Assembly: GCA_021820845.1 (NCBI GenBank)
Contig: JAKADC010000010.1
Coordinates: forward strand, 1 to 64,000
Origin: Pseudomonadota bacterium
Lineage (GTDB): Bacteria > Pseudomonadota > Gammaproteobacteria > Burkholderiales > Thiobacillaceae
Length of the DNA: 64,000 nucleotides
Direction: 5' to 3'
Under the pieces are notes generated by a model. That model searched no databases. It had not been told where the DNA came from and was given only the letters and a program-made list of their open reading frames with translations. The position numbers and the translations under genes were made by a program. Shown here piece by piece: positions 24,560 to 35,338 of this stretch (position 1 is the stretch's first letter; every line of letters starts with the position of its first letter).

Positions 24560-25234
24560 TCAGAGCTGGCCCGACTCCATGAACGACAGCGACGAAGCGC
24601 CTGCCACGATGAAATGGTCGAGCACGCGCACGTCGACCATCGCCAGCGCGTCGGCGAGTTGTCGCGTCAGCGAACGGTCGGCCTGGCTGGGCTCGGCGAC
24701 GCCGCTCGGATGGTTGTGCGCCAGGATCAGTGCGGCCGCGTTGTGCGCGAGCGCCCGCTTGATGATCTCGCGCGGATATACGCTCGTCTGCGTCAGCGTG
24801 CCGCGGAACAGCTCTTCCACCGCGATCACGCGGTTCTGCGCGTCGAGAAACACGCAGCAGAACACTTCATATTCCCTGCCGCGCAGCGCCAGCCGCAGAT
24901 AATCGCGCACAGCCGCGGGCGAAGTGAGCGCGTCGCGCGCCTGCATCTCCTCGGCGAGCGTGCGCCGTGCCATTTCCATCACGGCCTGCAGCAGGGCGTA
25001 TTTGGCCTCGCCGACGCCGGGCGCGTCGCAGGCGGCCTTTTTGTCGGCGCGGCACAGGCCGCCCAGGCCGCCGAAGCGCCCAATCAGGTCGCGCCCGAGG
25101 TCGACCGCGCTTTTCCCGACGACGCCGGTGCGCAGGAACACCGCGACCAGCTCCGCGTCGGTCAGCGCCGCCGCGCCTTGCCTCAGCAGCTTCTCGCGCG
25201 GCCGTGCGTCTTCCGGCCAGTCCCGAATCGCCAT
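24560..25234 (-). CDS. radC: RadC-family JAMM-domain protein
   Basis: A 224-residue protein with an N-terminal helix-hairpin-helix region ([16 protein letters not shown]) and a C-terminal JAMM domain. The metal motif is intact: the E in [17 protein letters not shown] and the aspartate in PSQAD. The family is conserved but its function is unsettled; the old DNA-repair link is weak. It is divergent from coaBC with about 60 bp between start codons. Confidence 0.93.
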   Translation of the reverse strand: MAIRDWPEDARPREKLLRQGAAALTDAELVAVFLRTGVVGKSAVDLGRDLIGRFGGLGGLCRADKKAACDAPGVGEAKYALLQAVMEMARRTLAEEMQARDALTSPAAVRDYLRLALRGREYEVFCCVFLDAQNRVIAVEELFRGTLTQTSVYPREIIKRALAHNAAALILAHNHPSGVAEPSQADRSLTRQLADALAMVDVRVLDHFIVAGASSLSFMESGQL

Positions 25235-25294
25235 CGCCTCCCCCCTCCCGTAGAATGTGCCATTCTCATGGAAAGCGGACAGGGAATCGAGACC

Positions 25295-26473
25295 GTGTCG
25301 CTGGCACACAAAAAAATCATTCTCGGCGTGACCGGCGGGATCGCGGCCTACAAGGCAGCCGAGCTGTGCCGGCTGCTGGTCAAGGCCGGCGCGATTGTGC
25401 ACGTGGCGATGACGGACGCCGCCCAGCAGTTCGTGACTCCGCTCACCTTCCAGGCTCTGTCCGGGCGGCCGGTACTGACCTCGCTGTGGGACGCCGCGAG
25501 CGGTGACGGCATGGCGCACATCCACCTGTCGCGCGACGCCGACCTGATCCTGGTCGCGCCGGCCTCGGCCGATTTCCTGGCCAGGCTCGCGCACGGCCGC
25601 GCCGACGACCTGTTGGCGACGCTGTGCCTCGCGCGCGCCTGCAAGCTCGCCGTGGCCCCTGCGATGAACCGCGAAATGTGGGCGGCGGCGGCGACCGCAC
25701 GCAATCTCGAACAATTGCGGGCGGATGGCGTGGACGTGCTGGGGCCGGCAGCGGGCGAGCAGGCCTGCGGTGAAACCGGCCTCGGCCGGATGCTGGAACC
25801 GGCCGAGATTCTCGCCGCGCTCCCGGGCTTGCTGGGTGCCGGACCGCTCGCCGGCCGGCGGGTGCTGGTGACGGCCGGCCCCACTTTCGAGGCAATCGAT
25901 CCCGTGCGCGGGCTGACCAACCGGAGTTCGGGCAAGATGGGCTACGCGATCGCGCAGGCGGCTGCGGAAGCCGGCGCCACCGTGTGCCTGGTGTCGGGCC
26001 CGACCTGCCTCGCCGTGCCCCCAGGCGTCCGCCGCGTCGATGTGGAAAGCGCGGCCGACATGCGCGACGCCGTCCTGCGCGAATTGCCAAGCGAGGTGTT
26101 CATCGCGGTGGCGGCGGTGGCCGACTACCGGCCGGATGCGGCCGCGGCGCAGAAAATCAAGAAAAGCGAAGCCGGGCTTACCCTGAATCTCGTCGCCAAC
26201 CCCGACATCCTGGCCGAGGTTGCCGCGTTGCCCGAGCCGCCGTTCAGCGTGGGCTTCGCCGCCGAAACCGAGCAGCTCGCCGCGCACGCCGAAGCCAAGC
26301 GTCTGAAGAAAAAGCTGCCGCTCCTGGTCGGCAATCTGGCACAGGACACCTTGGGGCGGGACAGCGCCGAACTCGTGCTGTTCGACGAGCGCGGCTCGCA
26401 TCCGCTCGCGCGCGCGGACAAGCTCACCCAGGCGCGCCGCCTGATCCGCCACCTTGCCACCCTGCTCAACTGA
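25295..26473 (+). CDS. coaBC: Phosphopantothenoylcysteine synthetase/decarboxylase
   Basis: A 392-residue bifunctional enzyme making 4'-phosphopantetheine for coenzyme A. The CoaC half shows [18 protein letters not shown], the histidine region [18 protein letters not shown] and the catalytic cysteine in [12 protein letters not shown]. The CoaB half begins [19 protein letters not shown] and has [10 protein letters not shown] and AVADYRP. GTG at 25295 is chosen because the protein then starts MSLAHKK, like E. coli CoaBC (MSLAGKK); an ATG at 25268 would add 9 residues without a ribosome-binding site. Confidence 0.95.
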   Translation: MSLAHKKIILGVTGGIAAYKAAELCRLLVKAGAIVHVAMTDAAQQFVTPLTFQALSGRPVLTSLWDAASGDGMAHIHLSRDADLILVAPASADFLARLAHGRADDLLATLCLARACKLAVAPAMNREMWAAAATARNLEQLRADGVDVLGPAAGEQACGETGLGRMLEPAEILAALPGLLGAGPLAGRRVLVTAGPTFEAIDPVRGLTNRSSGKMGYAIAQAAAEAGATVCLVSGPTCLAVPPGVRRVDVESAADMRDAVLRELPSEVFIAVAAVADYRPDAAAAQKIKKSEAGLTLNLVANPDILAEVAALPEPPFSVGFAAETEQLAAHAEAKRLKKKLPLLVGNLAQDTLGRDSAELVLFDERGSHPLARADKLTQARRLIRHLATLLN

Positions 26474-26489
26474 CGAAATCCCGACGAAT

Positions 26490-26936
26490 ATGAAGATGGA
26501 TGTGAAGATTCTCGACGCCCGCCTGCGCGAGCAGCTGCCGCAATACGCCACTGCAGGCTCCGCCGGCCTCGATCTGCGCGCGTGCATCGACGGCCCCGTC
26601 GAACTGGCACCAGGGGAAACGCGCCTCATCCCGACCGGGATCGCGATCCATCTTGCGGACCCGGGCTATGCCGCCTTGATCCTGCCGCGCTCCGGCCTTG
26701 GCCACAAGCACGGCATCGTGCTGGGCAATCTGGTCGGACTGATCGACTCCGATTATCAGGGCCAGCTCATGGTTTCCGCGTGGAACCGTAGCCAGCAGGC
26801 GTTCGAGCTGGCGCCGATGGAGCGGCTGGCGCAGCTCGTCATCGTCCCGGTGGCGCAGGCCGTATTCAACGTGGTCGACGAATTTGAAGGCAGCGCGCGC
26901 GGCGAGGGCGGATTCGGAAGCACGGGGCGGCAGTAG
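26490..26936 (+). CDS. dut: Deoxyuridine triphosphatase
   Basis: A 148-residue trimeric dUTPase, cleaving dUTP to dUMP and pyrophosphate. The five family motifs appear in order: [39 protein letters not shown] and [11 protein letters not shown]. The ATG at 26490 (MKMDVKIL) lies 16 bp after coaBC, the same gene order as in many proteobacteria. A second ATG at 26496 is also possible. Confidence 0.96.
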   Translation: MKMDVKILDARLREQLPQYATAGSAGLDLRACIDGPVELAPGETRLIPTGIAIHLADPGYAALILPRSGLGHKHGIVLGNLVGLIDSDYQGQLMVSAWNRSQQAFELAPMERLAQLVIVPVAQAVFNVVDEFEGSARGEGGFGSTGRQ

Positions 26937-26965
26937 CGCCGAACGCTTCACATTGGACCACCAAC

Positions 26966-26995
26966 CGCGCCCGGCAGGCCTGTCTGCCGGGCGCG
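26966..26995 (+). terminator. Intrinsic terminator after dut
   Basis: A perfect 12-bp stem, CGCGCCCGGCAG (26966-26977) with CTGCCGGGCGCG (26984-26995), loop of 6, followed by TCCGTTTTA. It ends the coaBC-dut transcript 30 bp after the dut stop. Confidence 0.85.
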
Positions 26996-27113
26996 TCCGT
27001 TTTAGGGCATGGAATTTGCTGAGCGAAGATCAGGTCGACGGCGGCCTGACGCGTGGGCGCCGCCGTTGCGGACAAACATATACCAAGAGGTTGGAGACCC
27101 GGCTGCCGCAATC

Positions 27114-28547
27114 ATGCCCCATATGTCCATATCGCGGTTTGGCTTCGCCCTCGCCGCAGCCCTGGTGCTGCAGGCAGGCCTCGTCACGTCCGCCGTCTAT
27201 CTGACGCGCCACGTCGACGAGGCCGCGCCGCAAGAACTGGGCAAGCCGGTGATGGCGGCGCAGATCGAATTCCTCGCCGACGCCGTGAAGCGCAACGCAG
27301 CCAGAATCGCCGCGCACCCGCAGACGCTGGCGTGTTTCGTCAGCGGCGCGCCGGGCATTTGCCAGGCGCAGGCCGCCAACCTGCAGGCGCTGAACCAGGA
27401 CGCCACCGTATTGTTCGTCACCGAGGGCCAGCGGCAGCTGCTGCCGGGTTTCCTGCCGGGCGACACACGTCTCCTGCTGGCCAGCGCCGGGCATGGCAGC
27501 GGGGCGGCGGCCGCCTTCACCCTTTCGATGTCGCACCCGGTGACCGACGCCGGCGGCCGGCGGCTCGGCGATGTCATCGTGGAGCAGAGCGTGCCGCAGT
27601 TGCAGGCGCTGTTCGATACCTTGCCGCTGCCGAATGACGCCGCCTATGCCGAACTGCAGCAGGGCGCACCCGGCGACATCACCGTCCTGATGCGGCGCGG
27701 CAACCAGGCGATCAAGCGCGGCACGCGCCCGGCCCTGATTGCGCTCGCCGGCACGCCGTGGCGAATCGCGGTGTGGCGTCCGGTCGTCCCGGTCGCGGAA
27801 CGCCTCGCGCCCTACGTGCTCGGCTGGCTGGCGGCGAGCCTCGTCGTCGCCGTTCTGGTCGCTGCGACGACGCTGGCGGTGCGCAACCGCGTCGCCGACA
27901 ACCTGCGCACGCTGGTCAAGCTGGTCAACGACCTGCGCCAGCAGCGTTTGCGCGCCGACTACCCGGTGAGCCTGAGCGAATTCCAGGCGCCGCTCGATAC
28001 CATGCTCAAACTCGGCAGGGTCATGCTCGGCAAGCAGAAGGAGGTCACCTCGGCGGCGCGTCTCGACCACCTGTCCAAGGTCAACAACCGACGAAGCTTC
28101 GACGAGAAGCAGAAGGAACTGTTCGCCACCCTGAAGGACGGCTGGACGCACAGCCTGCTGATTCTCGACATCGACAACTTCAAGCAGGTCAACGACACCT
28201 TCGGTCACGAGGCGGGCGACCAGTTCATCGTCAAGTTCGGCAACACGCTGAAAACCTGCCTGCGCAGCAGCGACTTCATCGCCCGGCTGGGCGGCGACGA
28301 GTTCTGCGTGCTGTTTCCATACACGCCGCTCGATCGCGCACGCGAACTTGCGAGGCGCCTGCGCGAGAACATGCCGGAAAGCGTCGAGCTCATCCCCGGG
28401 GTGACGCAGAAACTGTGCTGGAGCGGCGGCATGTCCGAGTTCAGCCGCGAGGATCGCGAGGAAAACGAGGCCTTGGCGCGTGCCGATGCCGCGCTCCTGG
28501 AAGCCAAGCGCGACGGCCGCAACACCACCCGGATCAGGGCCGCGTGA
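27114..28547 (+). CDS. Membrane diguanylate cyclase with periplasmic sensor
   Basis: About 477 residues: an N-terminal helix (FGFALAAALVLQAGLVTSAVY), a periplasmic domain of roughly 210 residues with a cysteine pair, a second helix (YVLGWLAASLVVAVLVAATT), a linker and a GGDEF domain. The active site GGDEF is intact and an RSSD inhibitory I-site lies five residues before it, so the enzyme should make cyclic-di-GMP and be feedback-inhibited. The start is uncertain: ATG at 27114 gives a good topology, but no ribosome-binding site is well placed; ATGs at 27123 and 27009 are alternatives. Its 3' end overlaps convergent lnt by 14 bp. Confidence 0.88.
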   Translation: MPHMSISRFGFALAAALVLQAGLVTSAVYLTRHVDEAAPQELGKPVMAAQIEFLADAVKRNAARIAAHPQTLACFVSGAPGICQAQAANLQALNQDATVLFVTEGQRQLLPGFLPGDTRLLLASAGHGSGAAAAFTLSMSHPVTDAGGRRLGDVIVEQSVPQLQALFDTLPLPNDAAYAELQQGAPGDITVLMRRGNQAIKRGTRPALIALAGTPWRIAVWRPVVPVAERLAPYVLGWLAASLVVAVLVAATTLAVRNRVADNLRTLVKLVNDLRQQRLRADYPVSLSEFQAPLDTMLKLGRVMLGKQKEVTSAARLDHLSKVNNRRSFDEKQKELFATLKDGWTHSLLILDIDNFKQVNDTFGHEAGDQFIVKFGNTLKTCLRSSDFIARLGGDEFCVLFPYTPLDRARELARRLRENMPESVELIPGVTQKLCWSGGMSEFSREDREENEALARADAALLEAKRDGRNTTRIRAA

Positions 28548-30063
28548 GTATCGCTGCCAGCAGGACGATCCCCAGCATCCCCCACAGCATCAGCACCGGC
28601 GTGTCGCCCCAGCGGACATAAGGTGTGCTCCCCGTGTAGCCCTGAATTTCGCCCGACAGGCTGCCGGCGGTGAAGAGCGGCAGGCTGGCGAGCACGCGGC
28701 CTTTCGTGTCGATGATTGCCGTGAGGCCCGTGTTGGTCGCGCGCAGCATCATGCGTCCGGCTTCCAGCGCGCGCATTTGCGACATCTGCGCGTGCTGCCA
28801 GGGCGCCAGCGAATCGCCGAACCACGCCAGATTGCTGACGTTGACCAGCATGCTCGCCTCCGGCAACTGGCGGATGATTTCCTCGCCGAACGCGTCCTCG
28901 TAGCAAATGTCGGCCGCGACCCGCTGCCCCCCGATGGCGAGCGGCCGTTGATCGACCCCGCCGCGCGCGAAATCCGAGAGCGGGATGTGCAGCACCTCGA
29001 TGACCCAGCCCCATAGCCGCTTGAGGGGGATGTATTCGCCGAACGGCACCAGGTGCACCTTGCTGTAGCGCTGTCCGGGCGAGCGGCCGAAACTGACGAC
29101 GCTGTTGTAGTAGGCGCCGTCGAGCGAGCCGGTCGGCAGGCCGGCGAGCACGTCGCCGCCGTTTCGATGCCCGAGTGCGATCAGGAACTCGCGATACTCG
29201 GGGGGAAGACCGGACTCGAAGAGCGGCAGCGCCGTCTCCGGCAGCACGATCAATTGCGCCGGCGAGGCCGCGGCCATGCGCGCGTAGGTTTCCAGCGTGG
29301 CGCGCGCCTTCCCGGGCTGCCACTTCATGTCCTGCGGGATGTTGCCTTGCAGCAAGGCCACCGAGGTCGGCGCGCCGTCCGGCTTCGTCCACGCGATGCC
29401 GCCCAGGACCTGGCCGCCGACGCCGATCGCCGCAATTGCCGCGGCGGTCCAGAGGCGCGTCGTCAGGGGCCTGCGTCGTGCCGCGCCCCACGCCAGCAGG
29501 CCCGCGCTCATCGCCAGCAGAAACGAGACGCCGTACACGCCCACGATCGGCGCATAGCCCGCGAGCGGGCCGGCGGGCACCTGCGAGTAGCCCAGGACGA
29601 GCCAGGGAAAGCCGGTGAAAATCCAGCCGCGGCTCCATTCCGTGACGCTCCATGCGAGCGGGAGGAGCAGCACGAGCTGCAACGCGGGAGCGATGCGCTG
29701 GCGTGCCTCGACGTATCCCTGCAGCGCGCCGGCCATTGCCGGAAACAGCGCGAGGAACGCGCAGAACAGGAAGGTCGCGAGCGCGGCGAGCCAGACGGAC
29801 ATGCCGCCGTAGACCCAAAGGCTGACGAACACCCAGCTCACGCCGGCCAGGAAGAATCCGAGTCCCCAGGCGAGACCGGTCAGAAAGCCGGACCGTGCCG
29901 AGCCTGCGTGCGACAGCTGGCCGAACAGCAAGGCCAGGCTCAGCACCGGCAGGGGCCATAGCCCGACCGGTGCGAACCCCGCGACCGCCGCGGCACCCGC
30001 GACGAGGCTGAGAAGCAGCGATGGGAAGGACGCGCGGCGCATGGCGGAACGCTTATCCGCCAT
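28534..30063 (-). CDS. lnt: Apolipoprotein N-acyltransferase
   Basis: A 509-residue inner-membrane enzyme that adds the third acyl chain to lipoproteins. Several N-terminal helices precede a nitrilase-like domain with the catalytic triad: glutamate in VLPETALPLF, lysine in YSKVHLVPFGEYIPL and cysteine in DICYEDAFGE. It starts 8 bp after the dihydroorotase-like gene and is the last gene of the yqgE-to-lnt run. Its start has an in-frame alternative at 30042 (MRRASFP). Confidence 0.95.
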   Translation of the reverse strand: MADKRSAMRRASFPSLLLSLVAGAAAVAGFAPVGLWPLPVLSLALLFGQLSHAGSARSGFLTGLAWGLGFFLAGVSWVFVSLWVYGGMSVWLAALATFLFCAFLALFPAMAGALQGYVEARQRIAPALQLVLLLPLAWSVTEWSRGWIFTGFPWLVLGYSQVPAGPLAGYAPIVGVYGVSFLLAMSAGLLAWGAARRRPLTTRLWTAAAIAAIGVGGQVLGGIAWTKPDGAPTSVALLQGNIPQDMKWQPGKARATLETYARMAAASPAQLIVLPETALPLFESGLPPEYREFLIALGHRNGGDVLAGLPTGSLDGAYYNSVVSFGRSPGQRYSKVHLVPFGEYIPLKRLWGWVIEVLHIPLSDFARGGVDQRPLAIGGQRVAADICYEDAFGEEIIRQLPEASMLVNVSNLAWFGDSLAPWQHAQMSQMRALEAGRMMLRATNTGLTAIIDTKGRVLASLPLFTAGSLSGEIQGYTGSTPYVRWGDTPVLMLWGMLGIVLLAAILTRP

Positions 30064-30071
30064 ACACGCGA

Positions 30072-31352
30072 TCAGGGCGCCGCTTCAAAATCGATATGAC
30101 CGTCGATGAGCGTGTAGCGTACGCGGCCCTGCATGGGACGATTGAGGAAGGGCGTGTTGTCGCCCTGGCTGGCGAGCGTCCTGGGCGTCACCACCCAGTC
30201 TGCGGCCTCGTCGAACACGCAGAGGTCGGCACCGCTGCCGACCGATAGGCTGCCGGCGGGTATCCCGAGGATCTGCGCGGGCTTGCGCGAAACCAGGTCG
30301 ATCGCCTGCATGAGCGGCACGCCCATCTCGCGCGCCCACTTCAGCGTCAGCGGCAGCAGCAGTTCGACGCCCGAGGCGCCGGGTACCGATTCGCCGAAAG
30401 GGCGCTGCTTCTCATCCTCGTCGACCGGCGTGTGATCGGAACACAGCGCGTCGATGGTGCCGTCGCGCAAGGCTTCACGGATCGCGTCGCGGTCGCGCAG
30501 GCTGCGCAGCGGCGGGACCAGATGCATGTGCGAGTCGAAGCCGATGAGGTCGTTTTCGGACAGGTGGACGTGGGTGCAGGCAACGTCGCACGTCACGGCC
30601 AGCCCCTGCGCCTTGGCGGCGCCGACCATCGCGATGCCGTCGCGCGTCGACAGGCGGGCGAGGTGGATGCGCGCGCCGGTTTCCTGCGCCAGCTGGAGAA
30701 TCGTCGCGAGCGCCACTGTCTCGGCGAGCGCGGGAATGCCGGGAAGACCGAGACGTGCCGCGATGGCGCCGTCGTGCGCGACGCCGCCCTTCGCCAGCGA
30801 CACGTCCTGCGGGCGCAGCCACAGGCAGAAGCCGAAGGTGGCGGCGTATTCCATCGCGCGCAGGAGGACGAGGGTGTCGGCGAGCGGCGCATCCGCCTGC
30901 GTGAAGGCGCGGCAGCCGGCCTCGGCAAGCTCGGCCATCTCGGTGAGCATCCTGCCTTCGAGCTTTTGCGTCAGCGCGCCCACGGGATAGACGCGCGGTC
31001 CCGGCAGGTTCCGCGCGCGGAATTTCAGCATCTCGACGAGTCCGGGCTCGTCGAGCGGCGGATCGGTGTCGGGGGGGCAGGCGAGCGAAGTGATCCCGCC
31101 GGCGGCGGCGGCGAGCATTTCCGATTCGAGCGTCGCCTTGTATTCGAAGCCGGGTTCACGTAGCCGCACGGAGAGGTCGACCAGGCCCGGGCAGACGATG
31201 AGGCCGCTGGCGTCGATGGTGCGATTGGCGTGGAAGTCGGCGGGCGCGTGGCCGTTCCCGACGATCTTGCCGGCGGCGATGTAGACGTCGGCGACTTCGT
31301 CGCGCACGTTCGTCGGGTCGATCACCCGTCCATTCTTAATATGGATCTTCAT
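30072..31352 (-). CDS. pyrX: Non-catalytic dihydroorotase-like protein (PyrC')
   Basis: A 426-residue amidohydrolase-fold protein. In active dihydroorotases the metal motif is DxHxH; here it reads [13 protein letters not shown], so both histidines are gone, and the later SDHAPH-type motif is SDHTPVDED. Such inactive PyrC' proteins assemble with aspartate transcarbamoylase in pseudomonads and relatives and are needed for its activity. Overlap of its ATG with the pyrB stop (ATGA) supports that pairing. A separate active dihydroorotase must be encoded elsewhere. Confidence 0.9.
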   Translation of the reverse strand: MKIHIKNGRVIDPTNVRDEVADVYIAAGKIVGNGHAPADFHANRTIDASGLIVCPGLVDLSVRLREPGFEYKATLESEMLAAAAGGITSLACPPDTDPPLDEPGLVEMLKFRARNLPGPRVYPVGALTQKLEGRMLTEMAELAEAGCRAFTQADAPLADTLVLLRAMEYAATFGFCLWLRPQDVSLAKGGVAHDGAIAARLGLPGIPALAETVALATILQLAQETGARIHLARLSTRDGIAMVGAAKAQGLAVTCDVACTHVHLSENDLIGFDSHMHLVPPLRSLRDRDAIREALRDGTIDALCSDHTPVDEDEKQRPFGESVPGASGVELLLPLTLKWAREMGVPLMQAIDLVSRKPAQILGIPAGSLSVGSGADLCVFDEAADWVVTPRTLASQGDNTPFLNRPMQGRVRYTLIDGHIDFEAAP

Positions 31353-32302
31353 GCGTTCCCCGTCCCTGCGAGCATGGCCATCACCGCCATGCGCACCGCG
31401 ATGCCATAGGTGACCTGCGGCAGGATCACCGACTGCGGGCCGTCAGCCACTTCGGATGCGATTTCGACGCCGCGGTTCATCGGGCCGGGGTGCATCACGA
31501 TCGCGTCGGGTTTGGCCAACGCGAGTTTTTCCGGCGTCAGGCCGAAGAACTTGAAGTATTCCTGCGCGCTCGGCAGGCGCGCGCCCTTCATGCGCTCGTT
31601 CTGCAGACGCAGCATGATGACGACGTCGCAGCCGGCGAGACCGGCTTCCATGTCGTGGAAGACCTTGACGCCCATCTGTTCGACGCCCTGCGGCAGCAGG
31701 GTCTTGGGGCCGATGACGCGCACTTCCGGTACCCCGAGCGTGGTCAGCGCGTGGATCTGCGAGCGCGCGACGCGCGAATGCAGCACGTCGCCGACGATGG
31801 CGACGGTCAGGTTGTGGAACTCGCCCTTGTAGCGGCGGATGGTGAACATGTCCAGCAGGCCCTGGGTGGGATGGGCGTGGCGGCCGTCGCCCGCGTTCAC
31901 CACCGAGATGTGCGGCGCGACGTGGCGGGCGATGAAGTGCGCGGCGCCTGATTGCGCATGACGCATGATGAACATGTCGGCGTGCATCGCGGCGAGGTTG
32001 TCGACGGTGTCGAGGATCGCCTCGCCCTTGGTCTGGCTGGAGGTGGCGATGTTGAGGTTGACCACGTCGGCGGACAGGCGCTTGGCCGCGATCTCGAAGG
32101 TGGTGCGGGTGCGCGTCGACGGCTCGAAGAACAGGTTGAAGATGCTCTTCCCGCGCAGCAGCGGGACTTTCTTCACCTCGCGTTCGCCGACGTCCATGAA
32201 GGATTCGGCCGTGTCGAGGATCTGCAGGATGATGGCGCGCGGCAGACCGTCGAGCGTGAGCAGGTGCCGCAGCCTGCCGTCTTCGGTAAGTTGTAGGTTC
32301 AT
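31349..32302 (-). CDS. pyrB: Aspartate carbamoyltransferase catalytic subunit
   Basis: A 317-residue enzyme of pyrimidine synthesis. The carbamoyl-phosphate loop [12 protein letters not shown], the [16 protein letters not shown] motif and the [10 protein letters not shown] end motif are intact. The ATG at 32302 overlaps the pyrR stop, and its stop overlaps the pyrC' start, so the three are translated as a coupled unit. The dodecameric PyrB-PyrC' form is expected from the inactive partner. No pyrI regulatory subunit gene is present here. Confidence 0.96.
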   Translation of the reverse strand: MNLQLTEDGRLRHLLTLDGLPRAIILQILDTAESFMDVGEREVKKVPLLRGKSIFNLFFEPSTRTRTTFEIAAKRLSADVVNLNIATSSQTKGEAILDTVDNLAAMHADMFIMRHAQSGAAHFIARHVAPHISVVNAGDGRHAHPTQGLLDMFTIRRYKGEFHNLTVAIVGDVLHSRVARSQIHALTTLGVPEVRVIGPKTLLPQGVEQMGVKVFHDMEAGLAGCDVVIMLRLQNERMKGARLPSAQEYFKFFGLTPEKLALAKPDAIVMHPGPMNRGVEIASEVADGPQSVILPQVTYGIAVRMAVMAMLAGTGNA

Positions 32303-32793
32303 GCGAGGGTCAGGGTCAGATGGCCATCGTCGAGACGGGAAAGGTTGATGTTCTGGTGGGCGGGCACGGCCATCGTCAGGCCGGCGAAATCGGGGCGGAT
32401 CGGCAGTTCGTGACCACCGCGGTCGACCAGCACCGCGAGCCGGATCGACGCCGGGCGGCCGTAGTCGAACAGCTCGTTCATCGCCGCGCGCACGGTGCGC
32501 CCGGTATGCAGCACGTCGTCGACGAGCAGGATGGCACGGCCCTCCAGGTCGAAGGGCAGGTTGGACGGCTTCACCTGCGGGTGCAGGCCGATGCGCGAAA
32601 AATCGTCGCGGTAGAACGAGATGTCGAGCGTTCCGAGCGGCGCGGCGCATTGCAGCAGCGCATGCAGCCGTTCGGCCACCCATACGCCGCCCGTATGGAT
32701 GCCGACGATCAGCGTGTCGGGCGTGAGCGTGGGTGCGATGGCGTCGGCGAGCCGCGCGATGAGGGTATTGGCGTCAGGCAGAGAGGCGTGCAT
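32299..32793 (-). CDS. pyrR: PyrR-type phosphoribosyltransferase
   Basis: A 164-residue PRTase-fold protein with the PRPP loop [19 protein letters not shown]. It belongs to the PyrR group, which has uracil phosphoribosyltransferase activity and in some bacteria controls pyr genes by RNA binding. Position directly ahead of pyrB fits that. No attenuator hairpin is seen before pyrB because the genes overlap, so any RNA control would act further upstream. Confidence 0.93.
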   Translation of the reverse strand: MHASLPDANTLIARLADAIAPTLTPDTLIVGIHTGGVWVAERLHALLQCAAPLGTLDISFYRDDFSRIGLHPQVKPSNLPFDLEGRAILLVDDVLHTGRTVRAAMNELFDYGRPASIRLAVLVDRGGHELPIRPDFAGLTMAVPAHQNINLSRLDDGHLTLTLA

Positions 32794-33211
32794 CGAAGAA
32801 CCCTTGCAAAATGAGTTGGGCGGCGACGGCGTCCGTCAGCGCCTTGTTTTTCTTGCCATGGATGCCGATCGCGTGGAGCTCGGATTCAGCTGCCGTGCTC
32901 GTATGGCGTTCGTCCACCAGAAAAACCGGGAGATTGAAGCGGGATTCTAATTTGCGCGCGAAGTTTTTGGCCACCCGGGTCATCGCGTGTTCGCTGCCGT
33001 CGGCGTGGGTGGGAAGGCCCAGGACCAGCAGGACCGGCTGCCATTCGGCGATGAGACGGGCGGCGGCGGCGAGCCGCTCCTCGGTCGAGCCGGCCTGAAC
33101 GACGGTGAGGGGGTGCGCGATGCCGATCGACAGCTCGCCCGAGGCCACGCCGGTGCGCTTCAGGCCCAGGTCGAAGGCCAGCACCGTGCCGCGGGTCTCT
33201 CCCGGCTTCAA
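32774..33211 (-). CDS. ruvX: RuvX/YqgF Holliday-junction resolvase-like RNase
   Basis: A 145-residue RNase H-fold protein: [16 protein letters not shown] with the first acidic residue, [13 protein letters not shown], and the late acidic pair in [12 protein letters not shown]. The family is now linked to pre-16S rRNA 5'-end processing. It overlaps pyrR by 20 bp and its start overlaps the yqgE stop. Confidence 0.94.
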   Translation of the reverse strand: MKPGETRGTVLAFDLGLKRTGVASGELSIGIAHPLTVVQAGSTEERLAAAARLIAEWQPVLLVLGLPTHADGSEHAMTRVAKNFARKLESRFNLPVFLVDERHTSTAAESELHAIGIHGKKNKALTDAVAAQLILQGFFDARLSA

Positions 33212-33765
33212 GCGTGCCCGGCTTCTTCGGACAGGCTGGCGAAGTCGATGCCCAGCAGCTTCATCGCGGCAGGCAGGCGCTCCTCCGGGGCCAGGTCGAA
33301 TATCACCTGCGGATCCGCCGCAACCGACAGCCAGGCATTCTGTTTGATTTCGTCCTCGAGCTGGCCGGCCGACCAGCCGGCGTAGCCGAGCGACACCATG
33401 AATTTTTCCGGTCCCGCCCCCTGGCTCACCGCTTCGAGCACGTCCTTCGAAGTGGTCAGGCTGACCGCATCGTTGACGGTGAGCGTGGAACTGAAGGTGA
33501 GCGGCGGCGTGTGCAGCACGAAGCCGCGTTCGGTCTGCACCGGGCCGCCGAAATACACGGCGGTGTGATGCAGGCGCTCGGGCAGCGACAGGCCGATCTG
33601 CTCGAACAGGGTCGACAGATCCAGATCGATCGGACGGTTGACGACGACACCCAGCGCACCCTGGTCGCTATGGTCGCATATGTAGGTCAGCGTGCCATTG
33701 AAATTGGGGTCGACCATGCCCGGCATGGCGATCAGGAAATTGTGGGTGAGATTGACGGTATCCAT
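33208..33765 (-). CDS. YqgE/AlgH family protein
   Basis: A 185-residue protein of UPF0301: [20 protein letters not shown] is the N-terminal signature (20 residues), followed by [10 protein letters not shown] and [15 protein letters not shown]. Function is unknown; it commonly sits beside ruvX. It is the first gene of the minus-strand run ending in lnt, so the operon promoter should be in the 85 bp shared with the divergent photolyase gene. Confidence 0.94.
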   Translation of the reverse strand: MDTVNLTHNFLIAMPGMVDPNFNGTLTYICDHSDQGALGVVVNRPIDLDLSTLFEQIGLSLPERLHHTAVYFGGPVQTERGFVLHTPPLTFSSTLTVNDAVSLTTSKDVLEAVSQGAGPEKFMVSLGYAGWSAGQLEDEIKQNAWLSVAADPQVIFDLAPEERLPAAMKLLGIDFASLSEEAGHA

Positions 33766-33850
33766 GATTGCGTTCCCATTGTAATCTGCCCCGAAACACG
33801 CGGGCACCCCTTTTCGTGCCCTTCCTTCACTATAGCGGCCGCCACGCCCC

Positions 33851-35278
33851 ATGCCTCGATACGCCCGCGCCCTGGTCTGGTTTCGCCGCGACCTGCGCGA
33901 TTTCGACCATGCCGCGCTCCACAGCGCGCTCGAGTCCGCCGGGCAGGTGGCCTGTGCGTTCGTATTCGATCGCGAGATCCTGGATGCGCTTCGCGATCGC
34001 ACCGACCGGCGGGTCGAGTTCATCCAGCGTAGCGTCGTCGCCTTGCGGCGTGCGCTGGCGTCGCGCGGCGGCGGACTCGTCGTGCGCCACGGCGTTGCAC
34101 GCGACGAGATCGTGCAGCTCGCAGCCCGGCTCGGGGTCGACGCCGTATTTTTCAATCACGACGACGATCCCTTCGCTCTGGCACGCGACGCTGCCGTGGA
34201 AACTGCCTTGCGCGCCCGCGGCATCGCGGTCCACCACGCCAAGGACAGCGTCATTCTTGAACGTGAGGAAGTGCTTACCTCCGCCGGCACGCCCTTCAGC
34301 GTCTTCACGCCCTACAGGAACGCGTGGCTGAAAACGCTGACGCCGCATGAGCTCCGGCCGCACCCGATCGATCCGCACGCGGACAGGCTCGAGGCGCGCT
34401 CGAGCGCCATCCCGAGCCTCGGGGACCTGGGATTCGCGCCCGCGGGCCTCGACGACCTCAAGCTGATTCCCGGCATGGCGGGCGGGGCGCAGTTGTTCGA
34501 GGACTTCCTGCAGCGCATCGACCGCTATCACGAGACGCGCGACTTCCCCGCGCAGAAGGGCCCGTCCTACCTGTCGGTGCATCTTCGCTTCGGCACGGTT
34601 TCGGTCCGCCAGCTCGCCGCCGCTGCGTGGCAGGACGGCGGGCGCGGCGCGCAGGCCTGGCTGTCCGAGCTGATCTGGCGCGACTTCTATCACCAGATCC
34701 TGTGGCATCGCCCCGATCTCGCCTCCGGCCACGCGTTCAAGCCGCAATACGACGACCTGCCATGGCCGAATCCGCCCGGGCATTTCGAGGCATGGTGCGA
34801 GGCGCGCACCGGCTATCCGCTCGTCGACGCGGCGATGCGCCAGCTCGACGAGACCGGCTACATGCACAATCGCCTGCGCATGGTGACGGCCTCGTTTCTC
34901 ACCAAGGACCTGCTGGTCGACTGGCGCCGCGGCGAAAAACATTTCGCCGACAGGCTGATCGATTTCGACCTCGCCGCCAACAGCGGCGGCTGGCAATGGG
35001 CAGCGTCGGTGGGGTGCGACGCCCAGCCGTGGTTTCGCATCTTCAATCCGGTCACCCAGTCGGAAAAGTTCGATCCCGAGGGACGCTTCATCCGCCGCTA
35101 CATGCCGGAACTTGCACGCGTGCCGGACCGCTTCATCCACGCCCCGTGGACGATGCCGGCTGCCGAGCAGCAGCAGGCCCGCTGCCGCATCGGGCGCGAC
35201 TATCCCGCGCCGATCGTCGAATATGCCCTGCAGCGGCAGCGCGCGCTGGCGCTTTTCCGCGAGGCGGCTCGGCGCTGA
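33851..35278 (+). CDS. phr: Deoxyribodipyrimidine photolyase
   Basis: A 475-residue light-driven repair enzyme for cyclobutane pyrimidine dimers. The N-terminal antenna domain starts [17 protein letters not shown]. The FAD domain shows [57 protein letters not shown] and [19 protein letters not shown], matching class I photolyases. The ATG at 33851 is 10 bp into the plus-strand transcript; the spacing to the divergent yqgE is 85 bp. Confidence 0.95.
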   Translation: MPRYARALVWFRRDLRDFDHAALHSALESAGQVACAFVFDREILDALRDRTDRRVEFIQRSVVALRRALASRGGGLVVRHGVARDEIVQLAARLGVDAVFFNHDDDPFALARDAAVETALRARGIAVHHAKDSVILEREEVLTSAGTPFSVFTPYRNAWLKTLTPHELRPHPIDPHADRLEARSSAIPSLGDLGFAPAGLDDLKLIPGMAGGAQLFEDFLQRIDRYHETRDFPAQKGPSYLSVHLRFGTVSVRQLAAAAWQDGGRGAQAWLSELIWRDFYHQILWHRPDLASGHAFKPQYDDLPWPNPPGHFEAWCEARTGYPLVDAAMRQLDETGYMHNRLRMVTASFLTKDLLVDWRRGEKHFADRLIDFDLAANSGGWQWAASVGCDAQPWFRIFNPVTQSEKFDPEGRFIRRYMPELARVPDRFIHAPWTMPAAEQQQARCRIGRDYPAPIVEYALQRQRALALFREAARR

Positions 35279-35338
35279 AGGCATGGGCTAAAGTGGCAAG
35301 GAGCGGCGCGCTCGCCGCGTTCCAGACAAGGAGTTTCC

